DNA from: Lachnospiraceae bacterium
Lineage (GTDB): Bacteria > Bacillota > Clostridia > Lachnospirales > Lachnospiraceae
Direction: 5' to 3'
Assembly: GCA_011959925.1 (NCBI GenBank)
Contig: BLMD01000303.1
Span: forward strand, 1 to 64,000
Length of the DNA stretch: 64,000 nt
Shown: positions 26,330 through 35,198 of the stretch, in pieces
How positions within the stretch are numbered: position 1 is the stretch's first letter
Layout: the number at the start of each line of letters is the position of its first letter
Notes under the pieces: generated by a model
The model's input: only the letters and a program-made list of their open reading frames with translations
Told to the model about the DNA's origin: nothing
Databases searched by the model: none
Translations under genes and position numbers: made by a program

Positions 26330-27376
26330 TCACTTAAATTTTAAATCATGCAACCTGTTATCGCTGATAAATTTCTTCTTTCTTGGGTCGCCCTCTGCAC
26401 GGTAAATGGCTAAACTTTCCAAGTCAAATATGGAACTCCAAACTGTTTCAAAGTCTGGCTCATTGTCATATTGGCACATAAATCCATAATCGCCTTTCAA
26501 GAGCTGCTCGGTAGTCTCAATATAATCGTCCCTTATCTTCCCCGAAGAAAAGCTGTCTATGACAACCTTATACCGCTTGTGGGAATCATAATCATTCCCA
26601 TTTGCATCGTCATAGGGCTTCATTTCATCAGAAGTAAAACTATTGACAGTACAAACAATCCTGTTTCCATAAAAGATTTCCGCTTCACGGACTTTTTTGA
26701 GAGTCGGCGTACATTCGATTACTACCATATTGCCGCTTTTATCCGCAAGTAAAATGTTACAGTTAGAAGCGATCGGCAGATTCATAAGTAACGAAACTGC
26801 CTGCTTTGTATCATTTGCCTTTTCAAGCAAATACCGTACAATAAAACATGAGTTAAACCCTGCCTTTATCTTTTTAAGGTCGGTCATTACAAACGTCATT
26901 GCCACGGCAAGCCCGTGTTCGTTCAGCCCCTCTTCCCCGTTGATGAAAGAGGATGTAGTGATTTGAAATCTGTTTCCATTCCTCGGTGCGTAAATTTCAC
27001 TTTTACATCCATCACGCAGATAGGGCGGCAAGTCATTATTTCTGCCATATACCAATCTGCCATTTTGGGAATAAGCAAAAGCCGTACAGCCCCGAATCTC
27101 AATAGGGAAGTTATCTTCCAGATTATACATACAGCAGCCCATACACAGCATCCACGAAGCAAAATGCAGATAGTCTGCTCCTATGGTGTCACTTATCCCT
27201 CTTATTTCCTCACACACTTCTGGAAAAATCTTTCTTAATATCTCCTCACTTTGTTTTCCATGTTCCAGTTGAAAATCATCTAACTGAAGCGGAAAAGAGA
27301 TTTGGCACTTGTTAAAAATTTTTCCACGCTTCACACCCATTTCATAATGGCTGCCTTTTAATCTTAAATGATACAT
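26330..27376 (-). CDS. C45-type Ntn hydrolase (acyl-CoA:6-APA acyltransferase-like)
   Basis: A 348-residue protein of the peptidase C45 / penicillin acyltransferase-like superfamily. The N-terminus LRLKGSHYEMGVKRGKIF is typical, and EIRGCTAFAYSQNGRLVYGRNND gives the autocatalytic Gly-Cys pair with nucleophile Cys97, followed by GLNEHGLAVAMTFV. These enzymes hydrolyse or transfer acyl groups on amides, and relatives act on bile-salt-like or N-acyl substrates; the substrate here is unknown. It starts 3 nt after its AraC-type regulator. Confidence 0.8.
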   Translation of the reverse strand: MYHLRLKGSHYEMGVKRGKIFNKCQISFPLQLDDFQLEHGKQSEEILRKIFPEVCEEIRGISDTIGADYLHFASWMLCMGCCMYNLEDNFPIEIRGCTAFAYSQNGRLVYGRNNDLPPYLRDGCKSEIYAPRNGNRFQITTSSFINGEEGLNEHGLAVAMTFVMTDLKKIKAGFNSCFIVRYLLEKANDTKQAVSLLMNLPIASNCNILLADKSGNMVVIECTPTLKKVREAEIFYGNRIVCTVNSFTSDEMKPYDDANGNDYDSHKRYKVVIDSFSSGKIRDDYIETTEQLLKGDYGFMCQYDNEPDFETVWSSIFDLESLAIYRAEGDPRKKKFISDNRLHDLKFK

Positions 27377-27379
27377 TTC

Positions 27380-28243
27380 CTATCTGTCCTCCTCTTTGAT
27401 TGCAATCCATACTTTGGAATGTCCATGCGCCGTCTGGCTGTCACAAATCGGATACACTTCAATGTCTGGCAGTTCAGCATATTTATATCCAGAGAACGGC
27501 AGCCATTCCATATAAAACCGTCTGAATACACTTTGGACATCTTCTTTAAAACGTCCATCATTCTCAAATATAACCCAAGTTGCCGCAGGAATTTCATACT
27601 CGTACATATCCGCAGGGGCAGAAGCATTGGTAGCAATGCCGATATAATAATAGATTTCTTTTGGACTTTCATATACACTGATTCCTAAAATCCCATTTGG
27701 CTCTTGACTAGATAATTTGCATATTTCCGAAAATTGATTTCCCTGTAATGTGGTTTTCCAAAAATCGGGAACTATCCTTAAATTTTCTTCCATATCGCAG
27801 GTCAAAGGAATGCGGATTCCCACAATATGTAGGGATTGTTTTTCCGCAATGTGATACACCATAGCACTTCCTCCTGTTATTTCGATTCTAAACTGAATTG
27901 ACGGATATGCTTGCAGGATACACCCCATAGCTTTTGCGGCTGTTGGCGTAATTCCATGAACATTCTGAAAAGCCCGATTAAAAGAAGTCGGAGAGGAATA
28001 GCCATACTTCAAAGCAATATCTATTACTTTCTCGTCTGTCCGCTGCAATTCAAATGCTGCCTGTGTCATTTTTCGGCGGCGTATGTATTCTGCCAATGAC
28101 ACGCCCGAAACATAAGAAAAAATACGCTGAAAATAATAGGGAGAGCAACATGCAATGCGGGCTGCTTCGTCATATGATATTTCCTTGTCCAGATTATCTT
28201 CTATGTAATCAATGGCGGCTCCAAGCTTTTTCAACCATTCCAT
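27380..28243 (-). CDS. AraC-family regulator with GyrI-like effector-binding domain
   Basis: A 287-residue transcription regulator. Residues 5-105 hold two helix-turn-helix motifs of the AraC type (ISYDEAARIACCSPYYFQRIFSYVSGVSLAEYIRRRKMTQ and IDIALKYGYSSPTSFNRAFQ), and residues 125-287 form a GyrI/SOUL-like ligand-binding domain (PDFWKTTLQG, GILGISVYESPKEIYYYIGIATN, PAATWVIFENDGRF). It is immediately upstream of the C45 hydrolase and probably controls it in response to a small molecule. Confidence 0.85.
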   Translation of the reverse strand: MEWLKKLGAAIDYIEDNLDKEISYDEAARIACCSPYYFQRIFSYVSGVSLAEYIRRRKMTQAAFELQRTDEKVIDIALKYGYSSPTSFNRAFQNVHGITPTAAKAMGCILQAYPSIQFRIEITGGSAMVYHIAEKQSLHIVGIRIPLTCDMEENLRIVPDFWKTTLQGNQFSEICKLSSQEPNGILGISVYESPKEIYYYIGIATNASAPADMYEYEIPAATWVIFENDGRFKEDVQSVFRRFYMEWLPFSGYKYAELPDIEVYPICDSQTAHGHSKVWIAIKEEDR

Positions 28244-28744
28244 CTTCTTACCTCCTCGTAAACAAGAATAGCTTAATCTGCTTTATATTTCCTCTCTTTT
28301 TCTGCTATCTTTTGTAAACTTGCATATAGTGTATCTGAATAAAAAACTCATTTCAATAACTTCCCGAAAAGAAAAACGACAGAGATTTAACCCTCTGCCT
28401 CCCGAATAAACCAATCGCCTGTTCTTTTTCGGGCGGTAATAGGTCCTGATGGTACTGCATACCCTGATACCCTCCAAAAAGATTACTGCAAGTATATACG
28501 GCTCTTCCCGGGAAGTGTCTTTTATAACGCGCAGGCTGACAGTCCTGCCTTTGTGGATGTCTGATACGGTATGCTCCCCGTCAGGGCATTCATTGACACA
28601 TGAGAGGAATATCAAAGTATTGCCCAAAATGCAGGGAGAAAATAAGGAAAACACAAGGAACAGAACCAAAACGCAGAATCAGGAAAAGAAGCAGGAATGT
28701 ATGTATTCTCTTTTATTTCCAGGAACTTCCGTTCCCTTTCGCCC
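28244..28744. other. about 500 bp without a supported gene
   Basis: Lies between rlmH and the AraC gene. A 128-codon minus frame (28283-28669, TTG start without ribosome site) and a plus frame at 28449-28754 are open, but neither shows a recognisable domain or good initiation. The minus frame has a plausible-looking middle (VIKDTSREEPYILAVIFLEG) and may be a remnant. Confidence 0.4.
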
Positions 28745-29224
28745 TTACTTATGATATGGTTCGTGATGCATAATCCGAAAGCTTCGATAAATCTGCTCCA
28801 GCAAAATTACCCGCATCAGCTGATGCGGAAATGTCAGTTTAGAGAAACTCCAGGCTTCATCTGCTCTTTTTAAAACCTGTTCAGACAGACCAAGTGAGCC
28901 TCCGATTACAAAAATCAGGCTGCTTTTCCCGATCATCCCAAAATGCTCCAGTGATTTTGACATCTGAACGGAATCAAATTCTTTCCCCTCAAGTGCAAGC
29001 GCGATCACATAAGCATCTTCTTTGATATAACGCAGCAGTCTTTCTCCCTCTTTCTCTTTGATCTGCAGTTCCAATGCAGCTCCGGCGGAATCCGGCGTTC
29101 TTTCATCTGCCGCTTCTATGATTTCAAGTTTGATATACCGGCTCAGCCGTTTGGCATATTCCGCTATTGCTTTTCGGTAAAAATCTTCTTTTATTTTTCC
29201 TACGCATACAATCGTAATCTTCAT
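28745..29224 (-). CDS. rlmH: 23S rRNA pseudouridine-1915 N3-methyltransferase RlmH
   Basis: A 159-residue SPOUT methyltransferase that modifies pseudouridine 1915 of 23S rRNA. It has the start MKITIVCVGKIKEDFYRKAI, the SAM-binding knot FVIGGSLGLSEQVLKRAD, and the C-terminal FPHQLMRVILLEQIYRSFRIMHHEPYHK, all diagnostic. ATG at 29224 was chosen over an upstream in-frame start because the family begins there. Confidence 0.96.
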   Translation of the reverse strand: MKITIVCVGKIKEDFYRKAIAEYAKRLSRYIKLEIIEAADERTPDSAGAALELQIKEKEGERLLRYIKEDAYVIALALEGKEFDSVQMSKSLEHFGMIGKSSLIFVIGGSLGLSEQVLKRADEAWSFSKLTFPHQLMRVILLEQIYRSFRIMHHEPYHK

Positions 29225-29391
29225 GGCATTCCGTTTCCTTTCTTTTGTCAAAAGCCGTCTTACAGCAGTTTTTTATCCTTTTCATTTCACAATTCATATT
29301 TTATCAGCCATTCGATCAGCTGCGCTGTGATGCAGTGTCTCGATGTATAATGCATGCTCCATTACATATACTGTTTTGTGAGGTGATAAAT

Positions 29392-29895
29392 ATGAACACA
29401 TGCAAACGCGATATCGTTATCGGGATCTTTTTTGTGCTGATTACGGGCACGCTTGCACATTTTTTATATGAATGGACCGGAAAAAATTTCATTGCCGGAT
29501 TGTTTACTCCGGTGAATGAATCTATATGGGAGCATATGAAATTAATCTTCTTTCCCATGCTGGCGTATGCCGTCTATATGATCCGAAAGCTGCAGACGGA
29601 CAATCCGTCTCTTGCACCGGCGCTTTGCCTCGGAATCCTGTGCGGGACAGCGGCAATCCCAATATGTTTTTATGCCTATACAAATATAATCGGCAGGCAT
29701 ATGTTTATATGGGATATCGGTATATTTATTTTTAGTACCATAATCGCGTTTTGTCTTGCATATCACTTCGCAAAATCCTGTTGCCTCAACTCCTGTGCCG
29801 TTTTACTCTATATCCTGACAGGCATTCTGTTTTTGTGTTTTGCGGTATTTTCTTATTGTCCGCCTGACCTTGCACTTTTTTGGGATCCTTCTTAG
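29392..29895 (+). CDS. small integral membrane protein (DUF6512-like)
   Basis: A 167-residue protein with about five membrane helices, starting with VIGIFFVLITGTLAHFLYEWTG and the conserved GLFTPVNESIWEHMKL segment followed by FFPMLAYAVYMI. Similar unnamed proteins occur widely in Clostridia. GAGGTGA lies just before the ATG. Monocistronic; function unknown. Confidence 0.75.
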   Translation: MNTCKRDIVIGIFFVLITGTLAHFLYEWTGKNFIAGLFTPVNESIWEHMKLIFFPMLAYAVYMIRKLQTDNPSLAPALCLGILCGTAAIPICFYAYTNIIGRHMFIWDIGIFIFSTIIAFCLAYHFAKSCCLNSCAVLLYILTGILFLCFAVFSYCPPDLALFWDPS

Positions 29896-30018
29896 TTTTC
29901 AGACAAAATTCTTTACTCTCCCTGTCAGAGCGTATCATAAATAAAACAGCATTTCAACTGTGCAGACGCACTCTCTGCCTGTCTTTATCAAACGTGATTC
30001 CTGAAACTGGCCGGAATA

Positions 30019-30046
30019 ACCATTTCCGGCCCTTGTGCATAACATA
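30019..30046 (+). promoter_or_regulatory. possible sigma-K promoter of dpaA-dpaB
   Basis: The -10 CATAACATA (30038-30046) fits the sigma-K consensus CATAnnnTA, and an AC lies 17 bases upstream (30019-30020). In B. subtilis spoVF is sigma-K controlled in the mother cell. A GGCCGGAA/TTCCGGCC inverted repeat (30009-30031) overlaps the spacer. Confidence 0.4.
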
Positions 30047-30076
30047 AAGAAATCCTTTTTGTCAGGAGACATTTCC

Positions 30077-30955
30077 ATGAGCTCTTTCCGTTACGAATAC
30101 GCAGTCATCGGCGGTGACCTGCGCCAGGCATATCTGCTGAAAGAACTGGAATGCCGAAAAGAAAATGTCTGCCACTTTGCTCTTTGTCCTCAGGCAAGGC
30201 AGGTCTGCCATACCAGCTATTCTCCCGCCCTTTCTTCCTTAGAAGCCGCCGTCACCGGTTCCAAACGCATCATTTGTCCCATTCCTTTTGGCAAAGATCC
30301 GGATTGCTTAAATCAAAGCAGTCTGAAAAAAAACATTTCTTTGCAGCAGGTCTTATCTCTGCTGATGCCAGGACAATATTTTTTTGCCGGCTGTATTCCC
30401 GGCAGTTTCCGTCAAAAAGCATTGAAAAAAGATGTTTCTGTATATGATCTTATGGAGGATCTTGCATTGGCTTATTTTAATACGGTTGCAACGGCAGAAG
30501 GCGTCCTGTGCGAAGCGATACGGTCTGCCCCCATAAATCTCCATAAAAGCCGCTGCGCCGTATTGGGTTACGGAAAATGCGGCCGTATTCTGGCAGATCG
30601 TCTTTGCAAACTGTCCTGCCATGTAACGGTCGTTTCTTCTTGTTGGGAAGAACTGGCACAGGCGGCTTTATCTGCAGAAGAAGCCTTAGAGCTGCGTATG
30701 TTTCTTTCTCATGCAGACGGTTATGATTTTATTTTTAATACCATCCCCGCCATGATTTTAACAAAAGAGGTTCTCATGCATATCCATCCTCAGACACAGA
30801 TTTTGGATATTGCTTCATCCCCGGGCGGCGTTGATTTTGCTGCCGCCAAAGAGAGAAACATCCGGGCAGTGCATCTTCCCGGGCTTCCGGGCAGATACGC
30901 TCCGCTTTCTTCTGCCCGTGCAATCCTTGCATCCATACAAAGATCAAGTACATAA
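30077..30955 (+). CDS. dpaA: dipicolinate synthase subunit A
   Basis: With DpaB it makes dipicolinic acid, the calcium chelator of the spore core, from dihydrodipicolinate. The 292-residue protein starts FRYEYAVIGGDLRQAYLLKEL, ends with a dehydrogenase-like domain (SRCAVLGYGKCGRILADRL, a Rossmann GxGxxG) and DIASSPGGVDFAAAKE. The ATG at 30077 follows AGGAGA by nine bases; an earlier in-frame ATG is unlikely. Twenty bases separate it from dpaB. Presence implies an endospore former. Confidence 0.93.
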   Translation: MSSFRYEYAVIGGDLRQAYLLKELECRKENVCHFALCPQARQVCHTSYSPALSSLEAAVTGSKRIICPIPFGKDPDCLNQSSLKKNISLQQVLSLLMPGQYFFAGCIPGSFRQKALKKDVSVYDLMEDLALAYFNTVATAEGVLCEAIRSAPINLHKSRCAVLGYGKCGRILADRLCKLSCHVTVVSSCWEELAQAALSAEEALELRMFLSHADGYDFIFNTIPAMILTKEVLMHIHPQTQILDIASSPGGVDFAAAKERNIRAVHLPGLPGRYAPLSSARAILASIQRSST

Positions 30956-30974
30956 TTAGGAAAGGAGTTTATAT

Positions 30975-31568
30975 ATGTCTTTAACAGGAAAGCATATCGG
31001 AGTCGCATTTACCGGCTCTTTCTGTACATATGAAAAAGTATTTGAAGAACTGAAAAAACTCGCAGAGGAAGGCGCAGTCGTACAGACTATTTTTTCAAAC
31101 GCTTCCCAAACGTTAGACAGCCGTTTCGGCAATGCGGAAGATTTTTTGAAAAAAGCCGAAGAAATCACCGGGCAGGCGCCTATACGGACCATTCCGCAGG
31201 CAGAACCGATCGGTCCGAAAAGTTATCTGGATATTTTGGTTTTATTCCCCTGTACGGGAAATACGATCGCCAAATTGGCGAACGGGATCACTGACACCCC
31301 CGTACTGATGGCGGCAAAAGCGCATCTGCGCAATAATAAACCCCTTTTGATCTCTCTTTCCACAAATGACGCCCTGGGAATGAACATGAAGAATATCGGT
31401 CTGCTGCTCAATGCCAAACATATTTACTTTATTCCGTTCGGACAGGATAATCCTGCGAAAAAGCCGAACTCTATGATCGCGCATACAGACCTTTTGATCC
31501 CGTCAATCGAAGCGGCTTTGTCCGGAAAACAGATCCAGCCGATTATCCGCTGTGCAGGTTCGGACTAA
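30975..31568 (+). CDS. dpaB: dipicolinate synthase subunit B (flavoprotein)
   Basis: The flavoprotein-fold partner of DpaA, 197 residues. The start GKHIGVAFTGSFCTYEKVFEELKKL and the central LVLFPCTGNTIAKLANGITDTPVLMAAKAHLRN match SpoVFB and the FMN-binding HFCD fold. AAAGGAG precedes the ATG. Co-transcribed with dpaA. Confidence 0.94.
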   Translation: MSLTGKHIGVAFTGSFCTYEKVFEELKKLAEEGAVVQTIFSNASQTLDSRFGNAEDFLKKAEEITGQAPIRTIPQAEPIGPKSYLDILVLFPCTGNTIAKLANGITDTPVLMAAKAHLRNNKPLLISLSTNDALGMNMKNIGLLLNAKHIYFIPFGQDNPAKKPNSMIAHTDLLIPSIEAALSGKQIQPIIRCAGSD

Positions 31569-31648
31569 ACGACAGACGGAAACGCTCGTTTAACCCCGCG
31601 TCAAATCATATGTAACCGTAAATTTTATAAAGATAGGAGAACATCCAT

Positions 31649-33499
31649 ATGTGCGGTATTGCCGGATTTTTTAACCCAAAAAGGGATTATACCAGAGAAA
31701 AAATGAAGTGGCTGCCCGTATTGGAACGCATGAATAAAGTACAAAAACACAGAGGACCGGATCAAGACGGGACATATTTATCTTCCTCCTGCGGATTCGC
31801 CCATGTCCGTCTTAAGATCATCGATCTTCTGACCGGAGAACAGCCGATGATCAGAAGAAGCGGAGAAACAGAATTTGCCATTGTGTTTAACGGTGAAATT
31901 TACAATATGCATGAATTAAAAGAATCGCTTACAGCAGAAGGTGCTTCTTTTGAAACGGCGAGCGATACGGAAGTCATCCTTGTCGGATACATGCTGCACG
32001 GCAGGGAATTTATCAAAAGGCTAAACGGCATTTTTGCTGCAGCGATCTGGGATTCCCATTCTAAGACATTATGTCTGTTTCGTGACCGGCTCGGTGTAAA
32101 ACCGCTGTTTTATACAAAAAAAGGCGATACGTTTATTTTTTCTTCGGAAATTAAGGGGCTGTTTGCCTATCCCGGCGTAGAACCCCTGCTGGATAAAAAC
32201 GGATTATGTGAAATCTTTGCCTTAGGTCCGGCAAAATCTTACGGAAAAGGAGTATTTAAAGATATTTTTGAAGTGCTTCCGGGGCATGTACTTACGTTAG
32301 ACCGGTATTCTTATTCTGACAAAGCTTACTGGAGTTTAGAAAGCCGCCCTCATGAAGATTCCATGAAAACCACGATTGAAAAAACAGCGTGGCTGTTTTC
32401 GGATGCCGTAAAAAAGCAAATGCTCTCGGATATCCCAATCAGTACCTTTTTATCCGGCGGCATTGACAGCAGCCTGGTTACGGCAGTCTGTGCCGAAGAA
32501 TTGAAAAAACAAGGAAAAACGCTGCATACATTTTCATTTGACTTTACGGATAATCAGAAATATTTCAAATCTAATGCGTTCCAGCCCAGTCAGGACCGTC
32601 CGTTTGTAGAACAGATGGTATCTCACTGCGGCACAGACCACCGCTATTTGGAATGCGGCAACAAAGAGCAGCTACACTGCCTGTACAAAGCCGTAGATGC
32701 CAGAGATCTTCCCTGTATGGCAGATGTCGAATCCTCAATGCTCTATTTCTGTTCCCGGGTCGTACAGCACAATAAAGTAACGCTGACCGGGGAATGCGCC
32801 GATGAAATTTTCGGAGGCTATCCATGGTTTCATAACAAACAAGCGTTTGAAACAGATGCATTTCCGTGGTCGCAGGATATGGCACCAAGGCAGACGCTTT
32901 TGGATGATGCTCTGATTCGGGAGCTTTCTATGGAAGAGTACGCCAAAGAGGCATATGAAAAAACAATAAATGAAACGCCGCTTCTTGCCGAAGATACGCC
33001 GGAAGAAAAAAGACGGCGGGAAATCGCTTATCTGAATCTGCGCTGGTTTATGGTCACACTCTTAGACCGCATGGATCGTACCAGCATGTACAGCGGCCTG
33101 GAAGCCAGGGTTCCGTTTGCAGACCACAGAATCGTAGAATATGTCTTTAATATTCCCTGGCATATGAAGTGCCCTGACGGTCTGGTCAAAGGGCTGCTTC
33201 GACACGCCGGAGCGAAACTGGTTCCCAAAGATATTCTGTGGCGGAAAAAAAGCCCTTACCCGAAAACGTACGATCCTTCTTATGAGAAACTGCTGGGAAA
33301 ACAGCTGTGGGAAGTGCTGTCCACTCCCTCCTCTCCCATACGCACGCTCCTGGATCCAAAAAAAGTACAGCGTTTTTTAAACAGTCCTTCCGATTACGGC
33401 AGGCCGTGGTATGGCCAGCTTATGGCAGGACCGCAGATGCTTGCCTATATGCTGCAGGTCAATTACTGGCTGAAGGCATACCGGGTTCGAATCGTCTGA
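31649..33499 (+). CDS. asnB: glutamine-hydrolysing asparagine synthetase AsnB
   Basis: AsnB makes asparagine from aspartate, ATP and glutamine nitrogen. The 616-residue protein begins MCGIAGFF with Cys2 as the glutaminase nucleophile, contains RGPDQDG, the PP-loop STFLSGGIDSSLV, GECADEIFGGYPWF and DRMDRTSMYSGLEARVPFADH. TAGGAGA precedes the ATG. No T-box was recognised in the 80 nt upstream. It ends 14 nt from a converging gene. Confidence 0.95.
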   Translation: MCGIAGFFNPKRDYTREKMKWLPVLERMNKVQKHRGPDQDGTYLSSSCGFAHVRLKIIDLLTGEQPMIRRSGETEFAIVFNGEIYNMHELKESLTAEGASFETASDTEVILVGYMLHGREFIKRLNGIFAAAIWDSHSKTLCLFRDRLGVKPLFYTKKGDTFIFSSEIKGLFAYPGVEPLLDKNGLCEIFALGPAKSYGKGVFKDIFEVLPGHVLTLDRYSYSDKAYWSLESRPHEDSMKTTIEKTAWLFSDAVKKQMLSDIPISTFLSGGIDSSLVTAVCAEELKKQGKTLHTFSFDFTDNQKYFKSNAFQPSQDRPFVEQMVSHCGTDHRYLECGNKEQLHCLYKAVDARDLPCMADVESSMLYFCSRVVQHNKVTLTGECADEIFGGYPWFHNKQAFETDAFPWSQDMAPRQTLLDDALIRELSMEEYAKEAYEKTINETPLLAEDTPEEKRRREIAYLNLRWFMVTLLDRMDRTSMYSGLEARVPFADHRIVEYVFNIPWHMKCPDGLVKGLLRHAGAKLVPKDILWRKKSPYPKTYDPSYEKLLGKQLWEVLSTPSSPIRTLLDPKKVQRFLNSPSDYGRPWYGQLMAGPQMLAYMLQVNYWLKAYRVRIV

Positions 33500-33513
33500 A
33501 TATAACTGTAGGA

Positions 33514-33834
33514 CTATTCCGACTGCATGATCTGATGAAACGCCTGTACGAGTTCTTCTCCGGTTTTTTGGTAATCCAGATCCTGTGCAATTTCTTTTGC
33601 AACATCTTCGGCAGAATAACCGTAGAAAAACGTACCCGTCCTGTCGCAGTACACATAGGCGGCAAATAATACTACGGCAATCAAAAGCCGGATTTTAAAA
33701 AAGGAGAAGCCCTCATTTGCTTCTCCTTTTGTACTGCCGCCTGTTTCAAATTCATAGTTCCTTGCCGGAGAATCAAATGAGTTCCTTACTTTTTGTATAT
33801 ATGCTTTGCGTGCATCTACATCTTCCATTCGCAT
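33514..33834 (-). CDS. single-span membrane hypothetical protein
   Basis: A 106-residue protein with a charged N-terminal half, one membrane helix (RLLIAVVLFAAYVYC) and a C-terminal amphipathic part (EDVAKEIAQDLDYQKTGEELVQAFHQ). Function unknown; it appears to be a Clostridia-type conserved small protein. It lies 82 nt beyond hisIE. A 12-bp hairpin with terminator features is embedded in its own coding sequence. Confidence 0.65.
   Translation of the reverse strand: MRMEDVDARKAYIQKVRNSFDSPARNYEFETGGSTKGEANEGFSFFKIRLLIAVVLFAAYVYCDRTGTFFYGYSAEDVAKEIAQDLDYQKTGEELVQAFHQIMQSE
33699..33730. terminator. terminator-like hairpin inside the 106-residue gene
   Basis: Perfect 12-bp arms AAAAGGAGAAGC and GCTTCTCCTTTT with an 8-nt loop. 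Read on the plus strand it lies 200 nt beyond asnB; read on the minus strand the second arm runs into TT. It may end asnB transcripts or reduce transcription of the gene that contains it. Confidence 0.5.
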
Positions 33835-33916
33835 AAAGTTCCAGTCTCCTGATAGTTCCTTTACTTCACTATATGACGGGACTGTCCGATTTTATGCTTC
33901 CGTCCGATCATTTTGT

Positions 33917-35197
33917 TTAACGCTTGGAAAGTTCCTGCGTAATATGCTCCCATGTCACGCCTTTTTCCGCCATCAATACCATCAAGTGATACAGATAATC
34001 GGAAATTTCATATTTAATTTCTTCCGGATTCGGGTTTTTCGCCGCGATTACAATTTCCGTATTTTCTTCTCCGATCTTTTTTAAAATTTTATCGATGCCT
34101 TTTTCAAACAAATAATTTGTATAAGATCCTTCTTTGGGATGCTCTTTCCGGTCTTTGATGATTCCGTACACTTCTTCAAATACCTTCAGAGGATTTTTTT
34201 CAATGTATTCTTTTTTTACGATCGGATTGAAAAAACAGCTTGGCTTTCCCGTATGACAGGCAGCGCCGATCTGCGAAACCTTGGCTAAAATCGTATCGTA
34301 ATCGCAGTCTGCCGTCAAAGATTTCACATACTGGATATGACCGGACGTCTCGCCTTTCATCCAGAGTTCCCCACGGCTCCTGCTGTAATATGTCATCTTC
34401 CCGGAACTTATAGTATTATAAAATGCCTCTTCATTCATGTACGCCAGCATCAACACTTCGTCCGTCCGATAATCCTGCACGATCACAGGTATCATGCCGT
34501 CAGAGTTTAACTTAAAGTCAGACCATTTTAAGGCTGACGTAAAGTTAACCATGCGGATGCCGCGCTCGGAAAGTCTTGTCTTTAACAGCATGATCTCTTC
34601 GTCCATCTCCGCAACGAATTTTCCGGTGACTCCTCTGACAAAATCCCGCTGTAAGATACCCGTGATTTCTTCCAGGTCATACTCGTCTACGACAATAATG
34701 GATGGAATCGACGTCATATTTTCCACGGCATCTAACATCTTCTTATTTAAGACAAGCATTTCATGAAAATTTTCTTCCATCGCTTCTTTATTCTTGAAGA
34801 TAAAGTTCACGTTTTCCACAGACACCAGTATCCGGTCTTTTCCGAACCGTTTGCTTGCTTCCTGCGCCAGTTCGATGCTGTTTGGCTTGGAACCGTTTAA
34901 GATGACCTGCAGGCATCCGGCATAAAAAAACTTTTTAATATCCTCGAAACGCTTAATGTTGCCCCCTGCGCATACCTTAATCTCTAAGATATGGTTTAAG
35001 TCCTTAATCGTCTGAAGGTTCTTCTCATGTTCATCGTCATCTTCCGAGAGATCAAATATAAAAATCTTGTCTACCCCGCAGTCATTATAAATCTTCGCTT
35101 TTTGAAAGATATCCCCTGCAGGCGTAAAATCTTCCCGGCTTTTGACCGCCCTTCCGTCTTTTAAATAAATTGTTGCTACAATATTTTTAAATTCCAT
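33917..35197 (-). CDS. hisIE: HisIE with an N-terminal degenerate HisA/HisF-like barrel
   Basis: HisI hydrolyses PR-AMP and HisE hydrolyses PR-ATP in histidine synthesis. In this 426-residue protein the HisI domain (about 225-335) has WMKGETSGHIQ, DCDYDTIL and ACHTGKPSCF, and HisE (about 340-426) has IGEENTEIVIAAKN. Residues 1-215 form an extra HisA/HisF-like (beta/alpha)8 barrel with recognisable LKDGR, GGNI and FGKDRIL segments. The catalytic aspartates of HisA/HisF appear replaced, by Tyr11 before KDGR and by Glu128 in VSVENV, so the barrel is probably inactive or re-purposed. ATG at 35197 follows the hisB stop directly. Confidence 0.88.
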   Translation of the reverse strand: MEFKNIVATIYLKDGRAVKSREDFTPAGDIFQKAKIYNDCGVDKIFIFDLSEDDDEHEKNLQTIKDLNHILEIKVCAGGNIKRFEDIKKFFYAGCLQVILNGSKPNSIELAQEASKRFGKDRILVSVENVNFIFKNKEAMEENFHEMLVLNKKMLDAVENMTSIPSIIVVDEYDLEEITGILQRDFVRGVTGKFVAEMDEEIMLLKTRLSERGIRMVNFTSALKWSDFKLNSDGMIPVIVQDYRTDEVLMLAYMNEEAFYNTISSGKMTYYSRSRGELWMKGETSGHIQYVKSLTADCDYDTILAKVSQIGAACHTGKPSCFFNPIVKKEYIEKNPLKVFEEVYGIIKDRKEHPKEGSYTNYLFEKGIDKILKKIGEENTEIVIAAKNPNPEEIKYEISDYLYHLMVLMAEKGVTWEHITQELSKR

Positions 35198-35198
35198 G

